From Aliikangiella coralliicola (GTDB lineage Bacteria > Pseudomonadota > Gammaproteobacteria > Enterobacterales > Kangiellaceae), in contig NZ_ML660169.1 of assembly GCF_007004725.1 (NCBI RefSeq), forward strand, positions 124,001 to 188,000: DNA of 64,000 nt, given 5' to 3'. Position numbers and translations under genes: made by a program. A model generated the notes under the pieces. The model searched no databases, was not told the origin of the DNA, and saw nothing but the letters and a program-made list of their open reading frames with translations. Below, piece by piece: positions 17,404-26,608 of this stretch (positions are counted from its first letter, which is position 1; each line of letters begins with the position of its first letter).

Positions 17404-19953
17404 TTATTTATCGCGCAATCTTGCCGCTACTGGTTTTGAAAAATTAAATCCATCATGTTTATCCCAATTGATAGACCAGGTCATTACACCGCCAAAAGTT
17501 GGGTGAACACCACCGGCATCAAAAGAGTCACAGCTAGTACCGAGCATGATGCAATCGAGTGACGCGACAATGTTAGCGATACTCGCTTGCCCGGAATTAG
17601 CAGAGCTGGGGCCGGAAGGAAGACCTATCGCCACCTGATCAGCGCGAAGTGGTTGAAATTGAGAGCCGTCAGCCAACTCAAATCCTTCGATTAACATTCG
17701 CGAAGCCGCCACCATCATATCGATAGAACCTTCTGGTGCGACGCCAGATGTGTAAGGATTGGTTAAGCCACCATTGTTATAGAGTTGGACATGGAGCAGG
17801 TCGAGATCGCTACGCAATTCATCAATCAACGGAATATATGCTCCCCATATTCCTGAGTAAGCGACCATCCCGCCTTGAACATAAGGGTGTTCCGGTGCCA
17901 TTGAAAGATACATTTGACCACCAATATTAGATTGGATTTGCTTTAATGCACCGGGTAAGCGCGCTTGAATTTGCGAACCGTGGATCAGGTTTGAGCCGCT
18001 TTCTAAATCTACATCCAGACCATCAAATTTCCATTCTTGAATAATCTGAGTAAGACTGCTGACAAAATTAATCTGGTCAGAATCAGTATTCAAAGTAATA
18101 GTCCCTTCTGCGCCGCCAAGGGACAATACTAATTTCTTCCCTCGCGCCTGCAGCGATAAAATATCCTGTTTAAATTTATCAGGATCAATCGCGTCACAAG
18201 TGCTGTGAATATCTCCACTGTATAAATTAAAGTGAACCGTTCCGTTACTGTTTCGATCATTATCTGCAAATGCAATGACGATGACATCCCAATCGTCGGA
18301 AACCTCGCTAAGGTCCATTGGACACCCGGCACCGTTCACAAAATTGTGCCAGTAGCCTACTAAGACATGATCATTGATTTGCTGATCAACAACTTGAACG
18401 CTCACCGCAGTCGACGCAGCAGAATTATTCTGGTCATCTGTTGCCTTAACATTAATGGAATAATTGCCAACCTGCCCAGTCTGCCAGCTAGCGGAGTATG
18501 GTGCACTCGTATCACGGGCAACCTCGGCCCCGTTAACCATAAATATCACTTCGGTAATATTGCCTGTAATCGACGAAGCGTCTGCTGTGATGGATATTGC
18601 CGTGTTTTGCTTAACAACAGTTCCGTTAGATGGTGAAGTAATGCTGGCGACAATTGGCTCTTCACTCACAGTCACCATGACACTAGAAGGATTGGATAAC
18701 CGACCTTCGTTATCAGTTGCTAACGCCTTCACTTGGGTTTCCCCTGAACCGGACGCTGTCCAGCTCGCTGCATAAGGCTTGCTAGTATCAACCGCGACAG
18801 ATTGATCGTTAACAAAAAACTCAACCTGGGTAACCGTTCCATCCACGTCATTCGCCGTCGCCTGCAAGTTAACCTGAGCGCCGGCAAGCACAACAGCATT
18901 GTCGGTCGGAGAAGTTAAAACCACTTCAGGCGCAGAACCACACTCTCCTTCATCGGTCCATGCTTGTTGCCAGTGTGCGCCGACACCCGGCTCGTATGCC
19001 CAGGCCGCGTTAGACGAACACCAGCCGGCAATATCACACCGATACAGATGATTGACATTAACCACCTGGTCGCCGGCGCTATAATTACCACCAACCTGGT
19101 AGGCAGGAACATCAGCGCACTTTCCTTGTCCGTTACCATCATTCACGGTGATATTGGCAACGAGACTATTGGTCGTCGCACCTTTGTCGTCCAGAGCACT
19201 GGCCCTGACTTCATGAGTTCCAGTTTCAGCCAGCCAGCTCACCGAATAGGGGGCTGTTGAATCAGACGCTAACAGCGCATCATCAATGTAAAAACTCACA
19301 GACTCTACTGAACCATCGGAATCACTGGCGTTAGCCGATACAGTGACAGAATCACCAACGTTAAATTGACTCCCGTTAGATGGACTGGTTAGCGTAATCG
19401 TTGGTGGAACATTCGTGGTATCGCCCACATTAACAACCACCGAAGCACTAGCCTGCGCACCCGCATCATCTGTTGCAACGGTTCGAATTTCAATTGACCC
19501 ATCTCCACTAGCAGTCCATTCATAGGAATAAGGTGCGCTATTAATTTTCGCGACGCTTGATCCCGCAACAAAAAATTCAACTGATTCAACATTTCCATCT
19601 CTGTCGCTTGCGTCCGCGCTTATGACAACGCTGTCACCAGCAGCGTAAAAAGAACCATCGTCAGGCGACAAAATAGAAACCGAAGGTGCTTGATTTTGAT
19701 CGTCACAGGGACCATCTAGTTTCCAATGTTCCCATGGCCCTGAGGAAGTTTCTGGATTGTTACCTTGTGTCCAATAGTTTGCCGAGTAGGCGTTACTGCT
19801 ATATTGAACTCGGTCTCCACCGTGATAAACTTTGTTACTTTGCCATTGTTCGAGATTAACGCAAGATTCTGCAGCTTGTGTCATAAAACTGAAAAAATAA
19901 AGTCCTATTATTAGCTGCGCTGTTCGCAAGATTCGTTTTACTAAAAGATTCAT
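17404..19953 (-). CDS. Secreted GH18 chitinase with CBM5/12 and Ig-like modules
   Basis: 849 residues. The signal peptide ends near TQAAES. Domain order: CBM5/12 (about 30-80), two Ig-like modules (about 90-175 and 185-270), a second carbohydrate-binding-like module (about 280-345), two more Ig-like modules (about 350-520), then the GH18 barrel (about 530-849). The catalytic DGLDVDLE motif ends in the proton donor E651, and the barrel begins HVLVGYWHNF. It hydrolyses chitin to chitooligosaccharides outside the cell. GGGGAG precedes the ATG. It is paired with the LPMO gene 236 bp downstream, and an 18-bp periodic element lies about 105 bp upstream of the start. Confidence 0.95.
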   Translation of the reverse strand: MNLLVKRILRTAQLIIGLYFFSFMTQAAESCVNLEQWQSNKVYHGGDRVQYSSNAYSANYWTQGNNPETSSGPWEHWKLDGPCDDQNQAPSVSILSPDDGSFYAAGDSVVISADASDRDGNVESVEFFVAGSSVAKINSAPYSYEWTASGDGSIEIRTVATDDAGAQASASVVVNVGDTTNVPPTITLTSPSNGSQFNVGDSVTVSANASDSDGSVESVSFYIDDALLASDSTAPYSVSWLAETGTHEVRASALDDKGATTNSLVANITVNDGNGQGKCADVPAYQVGGNYSAGDQVVNVNHLYRCDIAGWCSSNAAWAYEPGVGAHWQQAWTDEGECGSAPEVVLTSPTDNAVVLAGAQVNLQATANDVDGTVTQVEFFVNDQSVAVDTSKPYAASWTASGSGETQVKALATDNEGRLSNPSSVMVTVSEEPIVASITSPSNGTVVKQNTAISITADASSITGNITEVIFMVNGAEVARDTSAPYSASWQTGQVGNYSINVKATDDQNNSAASTAVSVQVVDQQINDHVLVGYWHNFVNGAGCPMDLSEVSDDWDVIVIAFADNDRNSNGTVHFNLYSGDIHSTCDAIDPDKFKQDILSLQARGKKLVLSLGGAEGTITLNTDSDQINFVSSLTQIIQEWKFDGLDVDLESGSNLIHGSQIQARLPGALKQIQSNIGGQMYLSMAPEHPYVQGGMVAYSGIWGAYIPLIDELRSDLDLLHVQLYNNGGLTNPYTSGVAPEGSIDMMVAASRMLIEGFELADGSQFQPLRADQVAIGLPSGPSSANSGQASIANIVASLDCIMLGTSCDSFDAGGVHPTFGGVMTWSINWDKHDGFNFSKPVAARLRDK

Positions 19954-20635
19954 AGACTCCCCTTTTATTTTGATTTGTAATATAAGGAATTACTTGGATA
20001 TCAATTAAGTAAAAGATAAGTGGTTTGTTTTTCCCTTGCACCAAACTGTCTGATAATCTTATTGTTTTATTTAAAACGGCTATTTTATTTAAAATGATTA
20101 TCTCGTTTAAAAGGATTTTTTTGATTAAAAAAGATAATCACTAATTTCAAAAACCTGACTTTCAAAACCTGTTATCCCGAATTTCGATATCAAAGTGCCC
20201 TGCCCTAGCATACGCCGATCTTATTTTTGAGGCTAGACTAATTGGTTATGTCATCATTTGCTGAGACTCAATGCCTCTTTTAAAAAGAATCCTTCAAAAT
20301 GACAGCGCTATCTCACAGTCAAATATATTGTAAAAATCGACAGATAAAGATGACTGATCGCTTTGTTATTTCTCAGCCTGTTTCACTAAAATTAACGCAA
20401 TGATTTTACATCCGATAATACACGGAAAGATTTCAATTCAGGCGAATTAAGTCACATAATGTTGGGCAACCAGGTCTCACTATTTTCAAGCAAACCTTAA
20501 TTAGTCAATTAACCACTTCCGAGTCCTTCAGTGACATAATCTAGATCCGCAAAAACCACTAATCCCACTTTAATTCGCCGATACATCTGATACAATGAGA
20601 TAGTCATTTTCCAGATCTGAAAAAACAAGGTTTGA
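19954..20635. other. Intergenic, 682 bp, between divergent chitinase and HTH-protein genes
   Basis: Should contain both divergent promoters. The only structured part I can see is the 18-bp periodic array at 20059-20130. No reading frame with a plausible start was found. Confidence 0.5.
20059..20130. repeat. Degenerate 18-bp tandem array upstream of the chitinase gene
   Basis: Four units end in TTTAAAA, TTTAAAA, TTTAAAA and ATTAAAA, starting at 20070, 20088, 20106 and 20124, exactly 18 bp apart. Units 1 and 2 share TTTTATTTAAAA. The outer parts differ. It lies 106-177 bp upstream of the chitinase ATG and could be an operator array or a curved A-tract. Confidence 0.5.
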
Positions 20636-21877
20636 ATGGTCACTACGCAAATAACGCCGAAACAACTAAAAACCCTGGAACGTCAGGGCGAAAGATACAA
20701 ATCGATCATTCGAAAATTTATTAATCGACTCCCGAGTAATGCGCGTTCTGTGACCGGACTTGGAAAATGGTTTAATATCAGCCGTTCAAACAGCCAGAGA
20801 GTTTTGCAGGTTTTAACCTCATCCGATGGATTGGAAGTTATTCAACTGATGCCCTCCCCACAGGGACTTCACAAGTTTGTCAGAGCAGTCATTGAAAAAG
20901 ATCCTGAAACGCCGCACTTAATTCAACTCAATCAAATGATAGGGCAGTTTGAAGCTTTATTGATCGACTTTGGGATTAGCCATAATCAGCTAAAAGTTCA
21001 ATTAAAAGAAGACAAAGCTTTTAATCGCACCCTTGAGCCAGACGAAAATAATAGCAAAAGAAAAACTATTTTCGAGTTGAACAGCCAGTTAATTGACGAA
21101 TCAGTTACGCTCAATCTGGGTATAGATTGCTCCGTGATTAACGATTCAATCCCTGACTACCTATCGGAAGTTGTGCTTGCCAGTCGACGTGGCTTGAAGT
21201 TTGGTTCAAGAGCACGGCCTTATATCCAACCCTTTGTCGGTAATGAAAGAAACTATCAGTTAAACCAGCCCAAATTGATTCGGAGCGAACAACTTCAGCA
21301 TTCAGCAGAAAAAACTTCGCGCCAATTTTTACTCACAGACTATTCCTCTCCAAACATTGAAAGCTGTTTCCGGGGACTCGGTCCTGACGGTAATAAAATC
21401 ATTTATGACATCAAAGAAATGTCACAAGGGCAGCATCTGCTGGATATAACTCTCAGCCATATCGACCCTATTTCTGAACCTAATCCCTTAAGCCAACAAC
21501 ACGACATTACCATTCATGGCGTTGAATGCAGAAACCCGTCTCAAAAAATTGTATTGATATCGTTACTAGATAAAAGGCTTGCCACCAACTCCATTGCTAA
21601 AGCAGGAAACTACACAACTAGCTACACCGCACAAGAAAGCGGCTTCTTCCCTGAAGAAATCTGGAGTGATCGCTTTTCTAACAATATTCAGCTAGAAATA
21701 TTCAATCCGGGTGAAACGGACCTGGCAACTAAACTTCAAATTCCTGAACTCAACTTGCTACTCAATGCAACTGCCAGGGCCAATAATCGAAATCTTAGCG
21801 ATTTAGTGGGTTATTATATTGTCGTGGATTATCCGTTATGGTTTACTACCTACCGAATTTATTTTGAGTATGGGTAA
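20636..21877 (+). CDS. Uncharacterised HTH-like protein, paralogue of the gene at 29142-30362
   Basis: 413 residues with no signal peptide or membrane segment, so probably cytoplasmic. The N-terminal 90 residues look like a winged-helix/HTH (IRKFINRLPSNARSVTGLGKWFNISRSNSQRVLQ), resembling the arrangement in IclR-like regulators. A helical middle follows, then a mixed domain with SRARPYIQPFVGN and a distinctive C-terminus GYYIVVDYPLWFTTY. The paralogue keeps all these marks. I do not recognise a named family. Each copy sits a few hundred bases upstream of, and in the same orientation as, an S8 subtilase gene, which suggests a dedicated regulator of exoprotease expression. AAGG lies 6 bases before the ATG. 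Confidence 0.75.
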   Translation: MVTTQITPKQLKTLERQGERYKSIIRKFINRLPSNARSVTGLGKWFNISRSNSQRVLQVLTSSDGLEVIQLMPSPQGLHKFVRAVIEKDPETPHLIQLNQMIGQFEALLIDFGISHNQLKVQLKEDKAFNRTLEPDENNSKRKTIFELNSQLIDESVTLNLGIDCSVINDSIPDYLSEVVLASRRGLKFGSRARPYIQPFVGNERNYQLNQPKLIRSEQLQHSAEKTSRQFLLTDYSSPNIESCFRGLGPDGNKIIYDIKEMSQGQHLLDITLSHIDPISEPNPLSQQHDITIHGVECRNPSQKIVLISLLDKRLATNSIAKAGNYTTSYTAQESGFFPEEIWSDRFSNNIQLEIFNPGETDLATKLQIPELNLLLNATARANNRNLSDLVGYYIVVDYPLWFTTYRIYFEYG

Positions 21878-22318
21878 CTCAAAAACTCGCAGAAATTAAT
21901 CGAAATTTTCACAAAAACTTCGATAAAAATTATAACAGTGAATAAAAACTCATCAGCTTTCCGAACAGTCGGTTAAAGTCTAAAAACTCCTAATCTCAAT
22001 AGAATAATATCACGTCGAATTAGCGATTATACGACAACTTAAAGTAGGTTTAACTTATTGAATTATATACTTTAAACTAAAGTTTCGCCGAATTCGCCTA
22101 ATTTTTCACCTAACCTCACAGTGCGATAAAAACAAGTAAATAATACCATTATTTTGCATGCAAAAATGACGTGCTATCTGTGCAATATTTAATCCATACT
22201 GGACCGAGCCATATCTGAGAATGTTTTATAAAAATTCTCAAAATGATGGCAAATAATTATAACAGTTACACAAAAAACAGGTACGCCATCCCCGGTACCA
22301 ACAAGACAGGAACCAACA
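21878..22318. other. Intergenic, 441 bp, upstream of the subtilase gene
   Basis: AT-rich leader of the protease gene. It holds the inverted repeat at 22216-22240 and an AGGAA ribosome site ahead of 22319. A small GGTAC/GTACC pair lies near 22280-22300. Confidence 0.5.
22216..22240. promoter_or_regulatory. 25-bp inverted repeat, candidate operator
   Basis: TGAGAAT at 22216-22222 and ATTCTCA at 22234-22240 flank a nearly symmetrical TTTTATAAAA core. Only one pair in the whole 25 bp fails. It sits about 80 bp before the subtilase ATG, where a promoter would be expected, and downstream of the HTH-like gene. Confidence 0.45.
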
Positions 22319-24451
22319 ATGACGTTTATTAATAAAAAGAAAATCCTTGTAGGTGGACTGAGCTTAATTAGCGTAATGGTAGGCAACGCGCTCGCTCAAA
22401 CTCCCTCTCCGATTGACGAAGGCATCACATTTGAAACATCTGCTGCTGACGTAGCAATGAACGCAGCGGTCAACAATGCTGTCACCGACCAAATCATCGT
22501 TAAGTACAAAGAAAATGGTCTGTCGACTCTGAACAGCCAAATGGCACAAACCACTCAAAATGTAGTAAGCCGTTGGAGTGCCAATATCGGCCGTCAACTT
22601 AACGCCAAAATGGTTAAGAAAACGCCACATGGTGCTGGTGTATTCAAATTAGACAAATCGCTATCACAAAGCGATCTTAACAGCCTTATCGGCGAACTTC
22701 AGGCTGACTCAAATGTTCTCTACGCTGAGCCAGATTTGAAAATGTACCCATTGGCAACGCCGAACGATACTCATTACAACCTGCAATGGCATTACTATGA
22801 AGCGACCGGCGGTATGAACATGCCAGCTGCCTGGGACGTCACTCAGGGTGAAGGCGTCGTTGTCGCAGTTCTAGATACTGGTTATCGCCCACATGTGGAC
22901 TTAAATGCCAATATTCTTCCTGGGTATGACATGATCACCGACGTCGCTACAGCTAACGACGGTAACGGTCGTGATTCTGACGCTAGAGATCCTGGTGACG
23001 CAACCACTACCGGCGAGTGTGGAAATGACCAAAACGGTAACCCGCTTCCAGCACGTAATTCAAGCTGGCACGGAACTCACGTAGCAGGAACTATCGCTGC
23101 AGTCACCAATAACAGTAGTGGTGTTGCTGGTGTTGCTTACAAATCAAAAGTTGTTCCAGTTCGTGTACTTGGTAAGTGTGGTGGATATACATCAGACATC
23201 GCTGCAGGTATCGTCTGGGCTTCTGGTGGCAGCGTTTCAGGCGTACCAGCCAATGCTAACCCAGCCAAAGTTATTAACATGAGTCTTGGTGGTGGTGGTT
23301 CTTGTAACACGACTTACCAAAACGCAATCAATACAGCTAGAAATAACGGTGCAACTGTTGTTGTTGCGGCAGGTAACTCAAACGCCAACGCTGCTAACTT
23401 CACACCGGCAAGCTGTCCTGGCGTTATCAACGTAGCAGCGACTAACCGTGCGGGCGGACGCTCTTACTACTCAAACTATGGTGCATCTATTGATGTTGCA
23501 GCACCAGGCGGAGAACTAACTCAAACAACTTCGAGCAACGGTGTTCTTTCAACCTTGAATTCAGGAACCAACGGCCCAGCTAACGATAATTACTCTTATA
23601 GTCAGGGTACATCAATGGCAGCACCTCATGTTGCCGGCGCAGCTGCCTTACTTTATGCAGTAAAGCCCAATATCACGCCAACAGAAGTAGAGAATGCGTT
23701 AAAAAATACTGCACGTAGTTTCCCTAGCACCTGTTCTCAGTGTGGTTCAGGAATTGTTGACGCTAAAGCAGCTATCGATTCTGTCTCAGGCGGTGGTGGT
23801 GGTAACCCTCCTGGTGGAAACGAGCTTGCAAACGGTGTTGCTAAAACTGGATTGCAAGGTGCTCAAGGTGCTGAATTGCGTTACACCTTTAGCGTACCAG
23901 CAGGCGCAACTAATCTGAAATTCGCAATGAGCGGTGGTAGCGGTGACGCAGACCTTTATGTCAGATTCGGTAGTCAGCCAACAACCGGTACTTATGACTG
24001 TCGTCCGTGGAAAGGCGGTAATACCGAAAATTGCGACATTTCAAATGTTCAAGCTGGTACTTATCACGTGATGGTTCGAGGTTATAGCAGCTTCTCAGGC
24101 GTTAGTTTAACAGCCAGCTACACAGAAAATTCTGGCGGTGGTAACAACGGTGGAACAGCTAACTACAACAGTCTTTCTGGCTCACAAGGTGCGTGGAAAC
24201 ATCACCAGATTACTATTCCTGCAGGTATGTCTAGCTTAGTGGTTAACATGTCAGGTGGTAGCGGTGATGCAGACCTTTACGTTAGACAGAGTTCTCAGCC
24301 GACGCTTAGTTCTTACAACTGTCGACCATGGAAAAACGGTAACACAGAAACCTGTACCATAAGCAATCCGGCTGCAGGAACCTGGTATGTTAGCGTCTAT
24401 GGCTACCGCACTTACTCAGGCGCTAATGTTAGTGTTGAGTGGAAGCCATAA
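22319..24451 (+). CDS. Secreted S8 subtilisin-like protease with two PPC domains
   Basis: 710 residues. The signal peptide ends near VGNALAQ. An I9-like propeptide (about 50-145) contains the DQIIVKYK and VLYAEPD landmarks. The catalytic triad is D186 (VVAVLDTGY), H251 (WHGTHVAGT) and S432 (GTSMAAPHVAGA). After a Gly-rich linker come two PPC modules (about 500-595 and 615-710) with near-identical cores around GGSGDADLYVR. These help secretion or surface binding and are usually trimmed. The enzyme degrades extracellular protein and closely resembles marine proteolysin-type alkaline proteases. A strong terminator follows at 24494. Confidence 0.95.
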   Translation: MTFINKKKILVGGLSLISVMVGNALAQTPSPIDEGITFETSAADVAMNAAVNNAVTDQIIVKYKENGLSTLNSQMAQTTQNVVSRWSANIGRQLNAKMVKKTPHGAGVFKLDKSLSQSDLNSLIGELQADSNVLYAEPDLKMYPLATPNDTHYNLQWHYYEATGGMNMPAAWDVTQGEGVVVAVLDTGYRPHVDLNANILPGYDMITDVATANDGNGRDSDARDPGDATTTGECGNDQNGNPLPARNSSWHGTHVAGTIAAVTNNSSGVAGVAYKSKVVPVRVLGKCGGYTSDIAAGIVWASGGSVSGVPANANPAKVINMSLGGGGSCNTTYQNAINTARNNGATVVVAAGNSNANAANFTPASCPGVINVAATNRAGGRSYYSNYGASIDVAAPGGELTQTTSSNGVLSTLNSGTNGPANDNYSYSQGTSMAAPHVAGAAALLYAVKPNITPTEVENALKNTARSFPSTCSQCGSGIVDAKAAIDSVSGGGGGNPPGGNELANGVAKTGLQGAQGAELRYTFSVPAGATNLKFAMSGGSGDADLYVRFGSQPTTGTYDCRPWKGGNTENCDISNVQAGTYHVMVRGYSSFSGVSLTASYTENSGGGNNGGTANYNSLSGSQGAWKHHQITIPAGMSSLVVNMSGGSGDADLYVRQSSQPTLSSYNCRPWKNGNTETCTISNPAAGTWYVSVYGYRTYSGANVSVEWKP

Positions 24452-24493
24452 TTCCATCGCTCTAAACTTCTGTAAACCCATGGTTTACAACCA

Positions 24494-24523
24494 GGAAAAA
24501 CCCCGTTAACTCGGGGTTTTTTT
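24494..24523 (+). terminator. Rho-independent terminator of the subtilase gene
   Basis: AAAAACCCCG, a 6-nt loop, CGGGG and then TTTTTTT. Stem CCCCG/CGGGG at 24501-24516, T-run 24517-24523, about 45 bp past the stop. Confidence 0.9.
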
Positions 24524-24747
24524 ATGGCTTTCAGTAAAACTTGTCAAAAAAAAGCCGAAAAACATTCCAGCATAAAAATTTGCTAGAACAAAAAGAAATT
24601 AGCCTGTTTTTCTCAAGATCAATCAACGCAAGCCTTATATAATTAATCTAAATTCAGGTTAATTAATCTGTTTATCTTTCGCAAACAACAGTTTCAACAA
24701 AACTTCAAAAAATAAAACGATAAGCATGCTGATTTCAGACAAAACTA

Positions 24748-25665
24748 ATGAAAAATATTAACGAGACACTAGAGAAAATTTTACAAAAAGTTACACCGCT
24801 AATCGGGCAGGGAAAAACTGCTGCCTATATACCTGCACTAGCAAACATCAACCCCAATCAACTCGGCATCGCCATCTGTGACATTAACGGAAAAGTTTAT
24901 AGCGCTGGAGATGCCAATACACCTTTTTCCATCCAAAGTATCTGCAAAGTATTTACGCTCTCTCTCGCATTAAAAATTTATGATAGTGACATTTGGCAAA
25001 GAGTTGGACGCGAACCCTCCGGTCAAAAATTTAACTCGTTAATACAGCTAGAATCTGAGCAGGGAATTCCCAGAAATCCATTTATCAACGCAGGTGCATT
25101 ATTAATTTGCGACATGCTGGAGTCTCGCTGTTCGGCACCGAATTATCAATTGCTGGAGTTACTAAGAAAACTCTCTGGAAATTATCGTATTAAGACCGAT
25201 GCCAAGGTAGCCCGTTCTGAAATGCAACACAGCGCAAGAAATGCCGCCGTGGCGTATCTAATGAAATCCTATCAAAACTTTGATAATAACGTCGAAACGG
25301 TATTAGAAAGTTACGCACACCACTGCGCGATAGAAATGAACTGTATTGAACTAGCGAAAGCGAGTATTTACCTGGCAAATAAAGGCAGCTCTCTCGACTC
25401 AAAAGTTCAAGTATTGTCAGCCGAACATGTTAAAAAAGTGAACGCAGTGCTAGCAACCTGCGGTCTTTATGACGCTTCCGGTGACTTTGCTTTTCGAGTT
25501 GGATTACCGGGAAAAAGTGGCGTTGGCGGCGGAATTATCGCCATTATTCCCGGCCGTTATTCTGTGTGTGTCTGGTCGCCAGAATTGAACGAAGCGGGAA
25601 ACTCTCTTGCCGGTACTGCAGCCCTTGAATTACTTTCGCAAGCTTTGGATAGTTCAGTATTTTGA
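24748..25665 (+). CDS. glsA: Glutaminase
   Basis: 305 residues, the normal length for the bacterial glutaminase family with a beta-lactamase-like fold. The nucleophile motif is S64-I-C-K67 ([16 protein letters not shown]). Other family marks are NPFINAGAL, the DVxK-like DAKVARSE, and [20 protein letters not shown] near the C-terminus. It converts glutamine to glutamate and ammonia in the cytoplasm. It stands alone between a terminator and the receptor pseudogene. Next to exoproteases it may help to use released glutamine or support acid tolerance; that link is inferred. Confidence 0.95.
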   Translation: MKNINETLEKILQKVTPLIGQGKTAAYIPALANINPNQLGIAICDINGKVYSAGDANTPFSIQSICKVFTLSLALKIYDSDIWQRVGREPSGQKFNSLIQLESEQGIPRNPFINAGALLICDMLESRCSAPNYQLLELLRKLSGNYRIKTDAKVARSEMQHSARNAAVAYLMKSYQNFDNNVETVLESYAHHCAIEMNCIELAKASIYLANKGSSLDSKVQVLSAEHVKKVNAVLATCGLYDASGDFAFRVGLPGKSGVGGGIIAIIPGRYSVCVWSPELNEAGNSLAGTAALELLSQALDSSVF

Positions 25666-25909
25666 TTAAGACTGGCAGTTTAACTAACCAGGTGAGTTCA
25701 ACGTCAATCATTTCATCAAAATAGATAACCAGAGTAAAAGTTAAGCGATTAATCTAATTGTTAAATTAATCATTCTTGACTATATTTTATTGGATAACTA
25801 ACTATCGACTAATAATTAATGAAACTCTTCGACATATGAAAAAAAATCGGCAACTTTCTGCGTAAGGATTAAGAGGATTAAGAATCAAACAAACTCTTAA
25901 TTACTACCA

Positions 25910-26468
25910 ATGACCAGTTACCCAAAACTCGCCAAGTTAACAATAAAGATATCACTTCTATTTGTTTTCTCAATCCATGCAACTCCCAACCAGGATCTCT
26001 TTGTTCTGTCTCTTGAAGAGCTAATGAATATCAAAGTTGAAGTCGCATCTGGTTTCAAAGAAAACATTAATCAGACTCCCGTGCCGATTTAAAATTAAAT
26101 ATTTATTCAAACCAATATACCAATGTTGTTTTTCGTGACAATAATGCGTCACCCGATCAACCTTTTTACAGCAGCACAAGAAAACTAAACACTACCGGTC
26201 TCGAACAGGAATGGACTTATCGCCAATTAACTTAGCAGGCGACAATTTTCCAGCTCAAGGGGTCGAATTTCCCTTGCCGAATAATCGCCTTGATAGTGTC
26301 TACCTGTTTAATGCAAACCTGCGCTGGGAACTACCGCTTAACCAGCTAAACCTCACTTTCAATGTTCAAAACCTGTTCGACAAAAAATGGTTTCAGGGAG
26401 GAACAACGGTAGTTCCCTATCCTCAAACCGGTCGCTGGTGGAAATTAGGATTTAATTTCCGATTTTGA
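25910..26468 (+). pseudogene. TonB-dependent receptor remnant
   Basis: The first 60 codons (25910-26092) have a signal-like start and a typical receptor beginning, LSLEELMNIKVEVASGFKE. They then jump directly into late-barrel sequence, showing a large internal deletion. From 26092 a shifted frame reads the barrel-like piece FRDNNASPDQPFYSSTRK...GLEQEWTYRQ up to a TAG. Another frame from 26211 carries the true receptor end (NVQNLFDKKWFQGGTTVVPYPQTGRWWKLGFNFRF). Only about 180 of an expected 650-900 residues remain, in at least two frames, so it cannot make a functional receptor. Confidence 0.85.
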
Positions 26469-26494
26469 AGTGAATGTTTTGTTTGATGCAGCTT

Positions 26495-26571
26495 TAAAAA
26501 AAGCCCAGTCTAATTAACATCAGCTAGGGAGAGGAAATGCTAATCAGACTTTTCCCAAAAAGCGGGTGGGC
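26495..26571 (-). terminator. Terminator of the downstream subtilase gene
   Basis: Minus strand: AGTCTGATTA pairs with TAATTAGACT (one mismatch), then GGGC and TTTTTTT (T-run 26496-26502). An outer GCCCA/TGGGC pair extends the stem. It lies about 40 bp past the stop at 26609. Confidence 0.7.
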
Positions 26572-26608
26572 CTACAGGTAAAACAAGTTCAAAACTTTTG
26601 ACAGTAAT

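Noticed and set aside
25910-26092. 60-residue frame as an independent small protein
   Set aside because: It reads as the start of a TonB receptor whose end lies in another frame nearby, so it belongs to the pseudogene.
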